Assembly: GCF_017745095.1 (NCBI RefSeq)
Contig: NZ_JAGHZZ010000009.1
Location: 214,169-278,168 of the forward strand
Origin: Sporocytophaga sp.
Lineage (GTDB): Bacteria > Bacteroidota > Bacteroidia > Cytophagales > Cytophagaceae
Direction: 5' to 3'
Length of the DNA: 64,000 nt
The position numbers and the translations under genes were made by a program. Of the stretch, positions 29,149 through 37,751 are shown piece after piece (the stretch's first letter is position 1; every line of letters begins with the position of its first letter). The notes below the pieces were generated by a model. That model saw only the letters and a list, made by a program, of their open reading frames with translations. It made no database searches and had not been told where the DNA came from.

Positions 29149-29651
29149 TGTAGATAAACTCCGTAATCGTTTTCATCCAGAACGACATCAATCCTTTCCC
29201 TCAATGTTGTAGCAAGGGAATAACCTACATAGTCAGCTGCGATAGGAAACAATTGATGGCTTCTGTCAACAATTACGACAGTTTGCAATTTATTTAATTC
29301 AATATTAAGGAAAGGTTTAAGAGCATAGGCCAAAGTACGACCAGTATTTAAAACGTCATCTGCCAGGATGACAGTTTTGTTCTTAAGTTGTTCAATATCA
29401 ATGTCCAAATGCACTTCACTTTGCACTCCTGCAAGCTTATCAAGCTGAATTTTAACAAGAAGCACTCTTAAGGGAGAAATACTTTCAATTTCATTTTTCA
29501 GAAGCTTGGCAAAAATATATCCTTTTTCATCGATTCCAGCCAGTACAATTTCTCCTTCAGAAAAATTGTTTTCATAAATTTCAAAAGATATCCTCTTGAT
29601 TTTCTGTAGTATCTGTTGTTTGTTAAGGATTAAATTTTTCTCACCAGCCAT
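29145..29651 (-). CDS. Phosphoribosyltransferase, PyrR-like
   Basis: 168 residues. PRPP loop VILADDVLNTGRTL and the PyrR-type GIDEKGYIFAKLL, VDRSHQLFPIAADYVGYSLATT and ERIDVVLDENDYGVYL blocks are visible. PyrR proteins regulate pyrimidine operons by attenuation and have weak uracil phosphoribosyltransferase activity; in this phylum related proteins are often annotated only as phosphoribosyltransferases. A true upp is present at 41059, so a regulatory role is conceivable, but no pyr gene is adjacent. Confidence 0.82.
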   Translation of the reverse strand: MAGEKNLILNKQQILQKIKRISFEIYENNFSEGEIVLAGIDEKGYIFAKLLKNEIESISPLRVLLVKIQLDKLAGVQSEVHLDIDIEQLKNKTVILADDVLNTGRTLAYALKPFLNIELNKLQTVVIVDRSHQLFPIAADYVGYSLATTLRERIDVVLDENDYGVYLH

Positions 29652-29754
29652 ATTATTTCTTGTTAAAAAAGGAACTTTTTATAGATCCAATACCATTTTA
29701 TTTAATGGAGGGCAATTTAATGAAAAGGGTAATTTCTAAAAAATTAATCCTGAG

Positions 29755-29786
29755 TTTGGTTGATAAAATCTATTTTACTAAATTTG
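29755..29786 (+). promoter_or_regulatory. Bacteroidota sigma-A promoter of rpmE2
   Basis: TTTG (29755-29758), 20-bp spacer, TAAATTTG (29779-29786): both boxes match the phylum consensus exactly. Predicted leader about 25 nt. Confidence 0.75.
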
Positions 29787-29816
29787 TTACCCTTTTACAA
29801 TAGATAGTTAGCGATT

Positions 29817-30059
29817 ATGAAAAAAGATATTCACCCGGATTACAGAGCAGTTGTTTTTCAAGATTCTTCTAGTGATTTTAAATTTCTTACAAAATCAACT
29901 ATAAAGACTTCTGAAACAATTAAATGGGAAGATGGAAATACCTATCCTCTCGTTAAAGTTGAGGTTAGCTCAGCTTCTCACCCATTCTACACTGGCAAAA
30001 AATTATTCGTTGATGCTGCAGGTAGAGTTGAGAAATTCAAGAAAAAATACCAGAAGTAA
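29817..30059 (+). CDS. rpmE2: 50S ribosomal protein L31, type B
   Basis: 80 residues. Opening [10 protein letters not shown] and ending [24 protein letters not shown] are characteristic. The zinc-binding cysteines of type A L31 are absent, which makes it the zinc-independent type B; this is the normal form in Bacteroidota. It has its own consensus promoter and terminator, so it is a single-gene unit. Confidence 0.96.
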   Translation: MKKDIHPDYRAVVFQDSSSDFKFLTKSTIKTSETIKWEDGNTYPLVKVEVSSASHPFYTGKKLFVDAAGRVEKFKKKYQK

Positions 30060-30095
30060 TAAAAACATTCTGAATAAAGTTTTCTTTAAGTATAG

Positions 30096-30130
30096 AAGTC
30101 TTCATGATTCCATGAAGACTTTTTTATTTT
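30096..30130 (+). terminator. Rho-independent terminator of rpmE2
   Basis: Perfect 11-bp stem AAGTCTTCATG / CATGAAGACTT with an ATTC loop and a T-tract. Confidence 0.92.
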
Positions 30131-30138
30131 TGTAAAAT

Positions 30139-31299
30139 ATGCATTTCATTTTATTCGACGAACCTTCGATAAGGCAAGGTCTCCTTCCTTTTACCTTTAC
30201 CAGGCCTGTTGCTGAGGTAAGGATCGGTATTTTAACCATAGCTGAAAAGTGGAAGTTAAGATCCGGAATGGATGTCTCCTATATCACGGAAGAATATCTG
30301 AGCGATCGCTTTACCCTCAATCCAGGAAAGGAAAATGTATTTATTAATGGTGGTGTTTGCCCCACCGATGAACTGGTTGCCAAAATAATAGACCTCAAAG
30401 ACGGAGAAATTATTGTCAAGGATGGTGTCATTATTGCCTATAAAAAAGTTGCAGAAGGCAAACAGATTGAATTTAAGGGTGCTTTAAATATAATAAAAAG
30501 ACCTTGGGATATTTTTTTGAATAATGGTAAAGAAATAATTGAAGATTTCGACCTGATAACCAAAGGAAGAGTTTCTGCCCCACTTTCAGATCCCTATACT
30601 AGGACTTACAATCAGGAAAGAATATTTATTGAAGAGGGAGTATCTGTAAAAGCTGCTATCCTTAATGCAGAGAATGGTCCCATTTATTTGGGTAAGAACT
30701 CTGAAGTTATGGAGGGAGCTATCATTCGTGGGCCTTTTGCTCTTGGTGAAGGTGCTTCTGTTAGTATGGGGGCAAAATTCAGAGGAGATACAACTGTTGG
30801 TCCTTATTCAAAGGTAGGTGGTGAAGTAAGTAATTCTGTAATATTCGGTTATACCAACAAGGCTCATGAAGGATTCCTTGGTAATTCTGTAATCGGAGAA
30901 TGGTGCAATTTGGGTGCGGATACCAATACCTCAAATCTTAAAAACACCTATTCAGAAGTTCAGGTTTACAGCTATAAGGAACAAGACTTTGTTAATACCG
31001 GAAAAATGTTTTGCGGTCTGTTAATGGCTGATCACTCCAAGTGTGGAATTAACACCATGTTTAATACCGGTACGGTAGTAGGAGTCAATGCAAACATCTT
31101 CGGCGAAGGTTACCCTGCCAAATTTGTTCCTTCATTCGCCTGGGGCGGCGATAAAAATTACTCCAGATATAACTTTGAAAAAGTAGTCCTGGTAGCCGAA
31201 AGAGTCATGGGTAGGAGAAATATCCAGCTATCCAAGGAAGAGATCAAGATACTCAGACATGTGTATGAAATTGAAGATCAGCAGGTGAGAAATTTCTAA
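30139..31299 (+). CDS. GlmU-like sugar nucleotidyl/acetyltransferase
   Basis: 386 residues. The N-terminal part (FDEPSIRQGLLPFTFTRPVA, VFINGGVCP) is the reduced nucleotidyltransferase-like domain of the Bacteroidota GlmU-like family; residues about 180-340 form a left-handed beta helix with hexapeptide repeats (GPIYLGKNSEVMEGAIIRGP, GNSVIGEWCNLGADTNTSN), the acetyl-CoA-dependent part. Such proteins are annotated as UDP-GlcNAc pyrophosphorylase-like, with activity probably on a sugar phosphate for cell envelope synthesis. Closely behind rpmE2's terminator; its own promoter is not clear. Confidence 0.82.
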   Translation: MHFILFDEPSIRQGLLPFTFTRPVAEVRIGILTIAEKWKLRSGMDVSYITEEYLSDRFTLNPGKENVFINGGVCPTDELVAKIIDLKDGEIIVKDGVIIAYKKVAEGKQIEFKGALNIIKRPWDIFLNNGKEIIEDFDLITKGRVSAPLSDPYTRTYNQERIFIEEGVSVKAAILNAENGPIYLGKNSEVMEGAIIRGPFALGEGASVSMGAKFRGDTTVGPYSKVGGEVSNSVIFGYTNKAHEGFLGNSVIGEWCNLGADTNTSNLKNTYSEVQVYSYKEQDFVNTGKMFCGLLMADHSKCGINTMFNTGTVVGVNANIFGEGYPAKFVPSFAWGGDKNYSRYNFEKVVLVAERVMGRRNIQLSKEEIKILRHVYEIEDQQVRNF

Positions 31300-31379
31300 T
31301 CCCTGCTTAACAATTTTACAACATATTACCTTTTAATTCTACCTCAAAAATTTATAACTAGTACCTAAATTTAATAATT

Positions 31380-32504
31380 GTGTTATTTTCTCAGATTAAA
31401 GGTCTTGAAGAAACCAAAGCCAGCCTTATTGCCTCTGTAAAAAACAGGCATGTAGCGCATGCCCAGCTTTTTGCCGGACCAGAAGGAAGTGGTAGTCTTG
31501 CAATGGCCCTGGCATATGCGACTTATATCAACTGTGAGGAAAAAGGAGAAACAGATGCTTGTGGAACTTGTGCTTCCTGTAATAAATTCAATAAACTCAT
31601 CCATCCGGATCTACATTTTGTATTTCCGGTAAGCACAACAAAAAGCGTTTCAAAGGATGCTTCAAGTGCCTTGTTCATGAAAGAATGGAGGAACTTTATT
31701 GCGGAAAATCCATATGGAGGATTGATAGAATGGGGAAATTTTATAGGAGCTGAAAATAAGCAACTGAATATATCTGTAGACGAAAGTAGAAATATAATTA
31801 AGACTGTGACCATGAAGTCTTTCGAGGCTGAATATAAAATTATGGTCATCTGGCTTCCGGAACAAATGAATTCTTCATCTGCCAATGCTATTCTTAAAGT
31901 GTTAGAAGAACCTCCGGTAAAGACTATATTTCTACTAGTAACTCAAAACCCGGACAAGATCATCACAACTGTCCTTTCCCGTACGCAGAGAGTAAAGATC
32001 AGACCTTTCACAGATGAAGAGGTGACTAAGTTTTTTGTAGAAGATAAGCGTCTTGATGAAAAGCAAGCAAGACAAGTTGCATACCTGGCAGATGGGAATC
32101 TGAATGAAGGATTAAGGTTATTGCAACAGGCAGAAGAAGATAACCATCAGATGTTTAGAGAATGGATGAGACTTTGTTACAAAAAGGTTAATATACTTGA
32201 GCTTGTAGACTGGTCGGAAGCTTTCCAGAAGCTTGGAAGAGAAGGACAAAAGAATCTGTTTCAGTATGGGTTGAATATTCTGAGAGAAACGCTGATCTGT
32301 CGTCTGAATAGCAAAGAACTGTTAAGGCTGAATGAAGAAGATCTGAAATTTGTAGATGGTTTTTCAAAAGCCTTGAATGAAATTAAAATAGAAAATATAA
32401 GTAAAAGCCTGAACGAGGCATATTATCATATAGAGAGAAACGCCAACGCAAAAATCGTTTTTCTCGACCTCTCCCTACAAATATCCGGAATGATGAAGTC
32501 TTAA
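31380..32504 (+). CDS. holB: DNA polymerase III delta' subunit
   Basis: 374 residues. N-terminal AAA+ fold with a degenerate P-loop GPEGSGS (33-39) lacking the Walker lysine, as in delta' subunits that do not hydrolyse ATP; zinc-module cysteines C52, C61, C64, C67; sensor/SRC-like region LSRTQRVKIRPF. It is a fixed part of the clamp loader. The start is GTG at 31380, fitting the conserved LFSQIKG opening. It is followed 11 bp later by the RimB-like gene. Confidence 0.88.
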   Translation: MLFSQIKGLEETKASLIASVKNRHVAHAQLFAGPEGSGSLAMALAYATYINCEEKGETDACGTCASCNKFNKLIHPDLHFVFPVSTTKSVSKDASSALFMKEWRNFIAENPYGGLIEWGNFIGAENKQLNISVDESRNIIKTVTMKSFEAEYKIMVIWLPEQMNSSSANAILKVLEEPPVKTIFLLVTQNPDKIITTVLSRTQRVKIRPFTDEEVTKFFVEDKRLDEKQARQVAYLADGNLNEGLRLLQQAEEDNHQMFREWMRLCYKKVNILELVDWSEAFQKLGREGQKNLFQYGLNILRETLICRLNSKELLRLNEEDLKFVDGFSKALNEIKIENISKSLNEAYYHIERNANAKIVFLDLSLQISGMMKS

Positions 32505-32515
32505 TATGACTGCTC

Positions 32516-32956
32516 ATGAAGAAAGAGAAGCTAACTATAGGCCGCAGTGATATTATAGATCTCCCGGATCTTAAAATATTTAGGGTAAAAGCAAAAGTCG
32601 ATACCGGAGCTTATAGTTGCTCAATTCATTGCAGTGATCCTAAGGTTACTGGCAATGTCAGGAAAAAGCTTAGTTTCACCTTGCCTTATTTTAATGGTAA
32701 GGAAAAGGTTGTTTTTCAAACAAACGATTTCTCCGAAAGAACGGTGAAAAGCTCTTTCGGTCAAGTCGAAAAGCGATTTGTGATAAAGACGAAAGTACTC
32801 GTTTTTAACAAACTTATTGAAACTGAGTTTACTCTTTCAGACAGATCTAACATGAAGCACCCAATATTATTGGGTAGAAAATTTTTGATGAATGGTTTCC
32901 TGGTAGATGTTTCCAAATTCAATTTATCCTACAAACAAAAGAAAAAGCTTAAATAA
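32516..32956 (+). CDS. Retropepsin-like ATP-dependent zinc protease family (RimB-like)
   Basis: 146 residues. Starts with [15 protein letters not shown] and carries the [11 protein letters not shown] motif (DTG-A active site) and [10 protein letters not shown], the signature of the family often called ATP-dependent zinc protease and now viewed as a retropepsin-like aspartic protease. It lies 5 bp before a RimK-type ligase, the usual pairing: RimK adds glutamates to proteins such as ribosomal S6, RimB can remove them or processes the same target. Confidence 0.85.
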   Translation: MKKEKLTIGRSDIIDLPDLKIFRVKAKVDTGAYSCSIHCSDPKVTGNVRKKLSFTLPYFNGKEKVVFQTNDFSERTVKSSFGQVEKRFVIKTKVLVFNKLIETEFTLSDRSNMKHPILLGRKFLMNGFLVDVSKFNLSYKQKKKLK

Positions 32957-32961
32957 GTAAG

Positions 32962-33870
32962 ATGATGCGTATCGCAATTCTTTCCAGAAATGCAAGCCTT
33001 TACTCCACAAAGAGGCTTGTGGAGGCTGCTAAAGAACGTGGTCATGAAGTAAGAGTTCTTGATCATTTGAAATGTTATGTCGGAATAGAAGCTGGAAATC
33101 CAACCCTATATTATAACAAAGAAAAAATAACTGATTATGATGCTGTCATTCCAAGAATTGGGGCTTCAGTTACATTTTATGGTGCAGCCATAGTACGTCA
33201 GTTTGAAATGATGAACGTGTTCAGCTCAACGAAATCACAGGCCATAACAAGATCAAGAGATAAACTGAGAACCCTTCAGGTATTAAGTGAAGCTGGTATC
33301 GGAGTTCCGAAGACAGCATTTGCCAGTCAGTCGAAGGATGTAGACAATCTAATAAATCATGTAGGTGGCGCACCTGTAATTATTAAATTATTGGAAGGCA
33401 CTCAGGGCATCGGTGTCGTGCTTGCTGAATCTAAAAAGGCCGCAAAATCTGTAATCGAAGCATTCTATGGCCTCAAAGCGGATATACTCATTCAGGAATT
33501 TATAAAAGAAGCCAATGGCTCAGATATACGTGCATTTGTGGTAGACAATGAAGTAGTGGGGGCCATGAAGAGACAGGGCAAAGAAGGCGAGTTTCGCTCT
33601 AACCTTCATCGGGGTGGTGAAGGTGAAATGATTGAACTTACTCATGAAGAAAGGGATGCTGCACTATGTGCTTCGAAAGCGCTGGGCTTATCTATTTCCG
33701 GTGTTGATATGCTAAGAAGCACGAGAGGTCCTTTAATAATCGAAGTTAATTCTTCTCCAGGTTTGCAAGGAATAGAAACTGTAACCCAAATAGATGTAGC
33801 TGGCAAAATCATAGATTTTGTGGAACGCAATAAAAAGAAAAAGGCAGAGCGGGATTTGATTGGAGTTTAG
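32962..33870 (+). CDS. rimK: RimK-type ATP-grasp alpha-L-glutamate ligase
   Basis: 302 residues. ATP-grasp landmarks: [59 protein letters not shown] and [14 protein letters not shown] near the end. It ligates glutamate to the C-terminus of ribosomal protein S6 or a related target. Two consecutive ATGs begin the gene; either may be used. Five bases separate it from the RimB-like gene, so they are one operon. Confidence 0.9.
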   Translation: MMRIAILSRNASLYSTKRLVEAAKERGHEVRVLDHLKCYVGIEAGNPTLYYNKEKITDYDAVIPRIGASVTFYGAAIVRQFEMMNVFSSTKSQAITRSRDKLRTLQVLSEAGIGVPKTAFASQSKDVDNLINHVGGAPVIIKLLEGTQGIGVVLAESKKAAKSVIEAFYGLKADILIQEFIKEANGSDIRAFVVDNEVVGAMKRQGKEGEFRSNLHRGGEGEMIELTHEERDAALCASKALGLSISGVDMLRSTRGPLIIEVNSSPGLQGIETVTQIDVAGKIIDFVERNKKKKAERDLIGV

Positions 33871-33914
33871 CCCAAAAATTTCTAAGTTGCTTCTTAGAAC
33901 GCTTGATTATATTG

Positions 33915-34838
33915 ATGGAGAGTAAGATCAGAATAGGTACCAGAGCCAGCAAACTGGCGATGTGGCAAACAGAGTATGTAGCCGGTGTATTGAATAATGC
34001 CGGTTATGAAACGGAAATTATAAAAATTGAAACTAAAGGAGATAAGCAACTTACTTCTGCCTTTGCCGAAATAGGAACTAAAGGAATTTTTACAGAAGAG
34101 CTTGAACTACAACTGAAAGATGGCACATTGGATATTGCCGTCCACAGTGCAAAAGACATGCAGACGGATCTTGGACCTGAGCTAGAAATCATAGCATTCA
34201 CTGAAAGAGAAAAGCCCAATGATGTATTGGTGAGCTTTGACAAAAGCTTTGCTCTGGAAGATCTTTCTAGAGTAATAGTCGGTACATCTTCTACAAGAAG
34301 AAAAGCTTTACTTAAACATTATTATCCTCACCTTTCTACAACTGATGCAAGAGGGAATCTCCAGACAAGACTTAAGAAAATGGAAGATGGCCTTTTTCCT
34401 GCAATGATTCTTGCATATGCTGGCATGCATAGAATGGGCTATAATGATTTTATTGTAAAGGAGCTCCCGGTTGATTTGTTTACACCTGCTGTAGGTCAGG
34501 GTAGTATTGCGATTGAAGCTGCTTTTTCTCTTGCTTCTGATAAAAAATCTATTATCAAAAAATTATTAAACCACGAGCCAACAGAAACCTGTCTAATCGC
34601 TGAAAGAACTTTCCTTAATAAACTGGAAGGTGGTTGTAGCATTCCGGTTTTCGGGCTTGGTACAATTGAGGGAAATTTTCTTAAAGTAAGAGGTGGAGTT
34701 GTAAGTCCTGATGGTTCTGAGATTATCAGGAAAGAGGTAGCAGGAAGTCTTACAGATGCAAGAAAACTAGGCCTGCAATTGGCAGAAGATGTACTTAGCT
34801 CTGGAGGCAAAGAAATATTAAATGCCTTGAAGAAATAA
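33915..34838 (+). CDS. hemC: Hydroxymethylbilane synthase (porphobilinogen deaminase)
   Basis: 307 residues from the ATG at 33915 (an upstream in-frame TTG at 33903 is less likely). IRIGTRASKLAMWQ opens the fold, catalytic Asp is D81 in HSAKDMQTD, DARGNLQTRL binds the cofactor, and C241 in LEGGCSIPV attaches dipyrromethane. It polymerises four porphobilinogens in haem synthesis. Other hem genes are not adjacent. Confidence 0.94.
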   Translation: MESKIRIGTRASKLAMWQTEYVAGVLNNAGYETEIIKIETKGDKQLTSAFAEIGTKGIFTEELELQLKDGTLDIAVHSAKDMQTDLGPELEIIAFTEREKPNDVLVSFDKSFALEDLSRVIVGTSSTRRKALLKHYYPHLSTTDARGNLQTRLKKMEDGLFPAMILAYAGMHRMGYNDFIVKELPVDLFTPAVGQGSIAIEAAFSLASDKKSIIKKLLNHEPTETCLIAERTFLNKLEGGCSIPVFGLGTIEGNFLKVRGGVVSPDGSEIIRKEVAGSLTDARKLGLQLAEDVLSSGGKEILNALKK

Positions 34839-34884
34839 CTTTTAAGGATTATCCTTGTTAAAAAAGTCTTAAATTAGTGTGTAT

Positions 34885-35517
34885 ATGAAAAGTAAATTTT
34901 TTGCGGTTGTATTAATTTTTATTTCGCTTTCAGCATTTGGTCAATCAACAAAACCCTCTAAAAAGGATTATGTGGTGACAATAAAAACGGAGTTTGGAGA
35001 TATGGTAATGCTTCTTTCCGATCTTACTCCAAAGCATAAAGAAAACTTCTTAAAGCTTGCTCAGCAAGGTTTTTATAATGGAACAACCTTTCACCGAATT
35101 ATTGAAGGATTCATGATTCAGGGGGGAGATCCTAATTCTAAGGATGCAGATCCTAATAATGACGGAATGGGTGGTCCAGGTTACACTGTGCCTGCAGAGT
35201 TTAATGAAAAACTGAAGCATAACAAAGGAGCCGTTGCCGCAGCAAGAATGGGCGATCAGGTAAACCCAAAAAGAGAATCGAGCGGATCTCAGTTTTATAT
35301 TGTGGAAAATCAGGACGGAGCACACTTTCTTGATAACCAATATACTGTTTTTGGTCAGGTGGTGCAGGGGCTCGATGTGATTAATAAAATTGCAACGCAA
35401 CCAAAAGATCAGCGGGATAGACCTACTAAAAATATTACAATGGAGGTTTCCGTTAAAAAACTAAAAAAGAAAAAAATCATAAAACTATATCACTGCGAAA
35501 ACTTTTATAAAGCATGA
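34885..35517 (+). CDS. Exported cyclophilin-type peptidyl-prolyl isomerase
   Basis: About 210 residues from ATG at 34885 (a GTG two codons earlier, at 34879, is possible). Signal peptide MKSKFFAVVLIFISLSAFGQ, then the cyclophilin fold with NFLKLAQQGFYNGTTFHRII, GFMIQGGDP, GPGYTVPAEF, SSGSQFYIV and FLDNQYTVFGQVVQGLDV. It would assist folding in the periplasm. The C-terminus has an extra basic/aromatic tail, and the stop overlaps the next start as ATGA. Confidence 0.9.
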   Translation: MKSKFFAVVLIFISLSAFGQSTKPSKKDYVVTIKTEFGDMVMLLSDLTPKHKENFLKLAQQGFYNGTTFHRIIEGFMIQGGDPNSKDADPNNDGMGGPGYTVPAEFNEKLKHNKGAVAAARMGDQVNPKRESSGSQFYIVENQDGAHFLDNQYTVFGQVVQGLDVINKIATQPKDQRDRPTKNITMEVSVKKLKKKKIIKLYHCENFYKA

Positions 35518-36425
35518 AAAAGAAAGTTTTAATAACAGGTTCAAATGGCCTTTTGGGACAAAAGCTGGTAGGTCTTATAGCTGATGACGAAAACTATGAC
35601 TTGATCGCTACAGCAAGAGGCGAAAACAGACTTCCAATGGAACCCGGAGCATATGTCTATAAATCAATGGACATAACAAACCGAAACCAGGTTATGGATA
35701 TAGTTTCTGAAACCAAACCTGATTTTATCATTCATACTGCGGCTATGACCAATGTAGACCAATGTGAGACTGAGAGAGAGGCTTGCTGGGCTCAGAATGT
35801 AGACGCGGTTAAATATCTTATTGAAGCATCTGAAAAGGTGAAATCACATCTGATACACTTGTCTACAGATTTTATTTTTGATGGAAAAAATGGTCCTTAT
35901 GATGAAAATGCTAAGGCCAATCCTTTAAGTTATTATGGCGACAGCAAACTGGCAGCAGAAAAACTTGTACTGAAAAGCAAAGCTAAATGGGCTATTGCAA
36001 GAACTGTACTTGTTTATGGTATTGCTTGCGATATGAGCAGATCCAACATCATCCTTTGGGTTAAAAAAAGTCTGGAAGAAGGGAAGAAAATCCAGGTGGT
36101 TACAGATCAGTGGAGAACTCCTACGCTGGCCGAAGATTTAGCGATGGGATGTTATCTTATAATGGAAAATCAGGCCACTGGAATCTATAACATAAGCGGA
36201 AAAGATTTCCTAACCCCATATGAAATGGCCATTAAAACGGCTGATTTCTTTAAACTTGATAAGTCCCTCATTACAAAAGCAGACAGTACAATATTCAAAC
36301 AACCCGCAGTAAGACCTCCGAAAACAGGCTTTATTCTTGATAAGGCGATGAATGATTTGGGCTATGATCCTCATTCATTTGAAGAAGGAATCAAATTGTT
36401 GGCAGAACAAATAGCTGAAGTTTAG
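35514..36425 (+). CDS. RmlD-like NAD(P)-dependent reductase (SDR)
   Basis: 303 residues. Glycine motif TGSNGLLGQK at about 8-17, IHTAAMTNVDQCE, STDFIFDGKNGPY and catalytic-type YGDSKLAAEK (YxxxK) are those of the dTDP-4-dehydrorhamnose reductase-like branch. It may reduce a nucleotide sugar or related substrate; no other rml genes are nearby. Start ATG overlaps the cyclophilin stop by 4 bp, implying translational coupling. Confidence 0.86.
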   Translation: MKKKVLITGSNGLLGQKLVGLIADDENYDLIATARGENRLPMEPGAYVYKSMDITNRNQVMDIVSETKPDFIIHTAAMTNVDQCETEREACWAQNVDAVKYLIEASEKVKSHLIHLSTDFIFDGKNGPYDENAKANPLSYYGDSKLAAEKLVLKSKAKWAIARTVLVYGIACDMSRSNIILWVKKSLEEGKKIQVVTDQWRTPTLAEDLAMGCYLIMENQATGIYNISGKDFLTPYEMAIKTADFFKLDKSLITKADSTIFKQPAVRPPKTGFILDKAMNDLGYDPHSFEEGIKLLAEQIAEV

Positions 36426-36774
36426 TTATTTTATCTAATAATGGTTTTTTGCGTTAAACGATTTAAGGAAATCTCGACGATTCTTCTAGGGGTTTTCCCT
36501 TATTTACATGCGTTCATTATTGAAGTAATTTTATAGTGTAATTGAAATGTAGATAAGACAGCAGTTTCAAGTTGGGAGTTAAGTTGGTTGTGGGTTGAAA
36601 AAGCTGAATTTGGTGATTTGGCTTATTAGTACGCTTTTGTTTAATAAGTTAGTAAATAATTTAGTAAAGGTTAATGAGCCCTTCGGGAGTGGAGGGCTTT
36701 TTTTATTGCCCTCACTTTTATACTTTTAGGCGGAGTTTAATCGGCTAACTACTAACCACACATTACCAGCTTTT
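36426..36774. other. Intergenic stretch with terminator-like hairpin
   Basis: AT-rich. A stem AGCCCT/AGGGCT (36677-36698) followed by seven Ts is the only structure; it could end a transcript from the left. No coding frame or clear promoter seen. Confidence 0.5.
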
Positions 36775-37665
36775 ATGAATCTTATCGAAAGATGTAAATC
36801 CTTTTTTGGTATTTCAAGAAAGGAAGCTCAAGGATTTATTGTCCTCCAAGGAATTTTGGGTTTTGTATTGATTGCCCCTTTTTTTACGGACTTCATTTTC
36901 CCTCAGAAAAACATTGAAAAATCAGAAAGTAACACATCGCTTGACAGTCTGGTTAAATTATTTGAGGTTAAGGAAGAATCATTCACTCATAAAAATGAAT
37001 CTGCATACATTCCTGCTGATAAGCTTCCTGGAAATTTTGATCCCAATACTGCTTCAAAAGAGACCTTGCTGAGCACTGGTTTAAAGCCAAAGCTGGCAGA
37101 GAGGATAATTAAATTCAGAGCTAAAGGAGGTAAGTTTTTTGTCAAAGAGGATTTGCTTAAAATTTATGGATTAGACAAAAATGAATTTGTAAAAATTGCA
37201 CCATTCTTAACTTTTCAAACCCCATCTAAGTCTAAACTAAATGAGAAAAAGGTGCCCGAACTCTTTGATATTAATAAAGCGGATTCAGTCAATCTGGAAA
37301 AGTTGAATGGAATAGGTCCGGCACTTGCCAAAAGAATTCTAAAATATAGAAATGCGCTTGGAGGTTTTATCAGTAAGGACCAATATGCGGAAATTTACGG
37401 CTTGACCGAAAATGCCTTGGCTCAGTTAAATGCACATACGTTCATAGACAAAACATTTGAACCGGTAAAAATCAATCTTCATGATGCTGAATTTAAGACA
37501 ATTGCAGGCCATCCTTATTTAGGGTACCAGGCAGCCAAATGTATGTCAAAATTGAAAAAGACTACTTTCTCCGCTGAATCCATTCATTCAATAATCCTAA
37601 ACGATACGGTTTTTAAATGCAGAAAACTTGCACTACTTTATAGGTATATTGAGGTTGGGCAATAA
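36775..37665 (+). CDS. ComEA-like helix-hairpin-helix membrane protein
   Basis: 296 residues. One membrane helix at about 20-41 (FIVLQGILGFVLIAPFFTDFI) then three helix-hairpin-helix units: FDPNTASKETLLSTGLKPKLAERI at about 84, FDINKADSVNLEKLNGIGPALAKRI at about 161 and NLHDAEFKTIAGHPYLGYQAAK at about 239. These are DNA-backbone binding motifs like the competence protein ComEA, so the protein may bind incoming DNA in the periplasm. Role inferred from family only. Confidence 0.85.
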   Translation: MNLIERCKSFFGISRKEAQGFIVLQGILGFVLIAPFFTDFIFPQKNIEKSESNTSLDSLVKLFEVKEESFTHKNESAYIPADKLPGNFDPNTASKETLLSTGLKPKLAERIIKFRAKGGKFFVKEDLLKIYGLDKNEFVKIAPFLTFQTPSKSKLNEKKVPELFDINKADSVNLEKLNGIGPALAKRILKYRNALGGFISKDQYAEIYGLTENALAQLNAHTFIDKTFEPVKINLHDAEFKTIAGHPYLGYQAAKCMSKLKKTTFSAESIHSIILNDTVFKCRKLALLYRYIEVGQ

Positions 37666-37751
37666 AAAAAAGTTTTTTAGGGCAAAATTGAGGAAAACAA
37701 ATATTATTTTTATGGGAAATAGTATTAACTCTTTAATTTTTTCAGTAGGGA

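Noticed and set aside
30125..30132. TATTTTTG as a promoter box for the GlmU-like gene
   Set aside because: Lies in the terminator T-tract, only seven bases before the start codon, with no upstream box.
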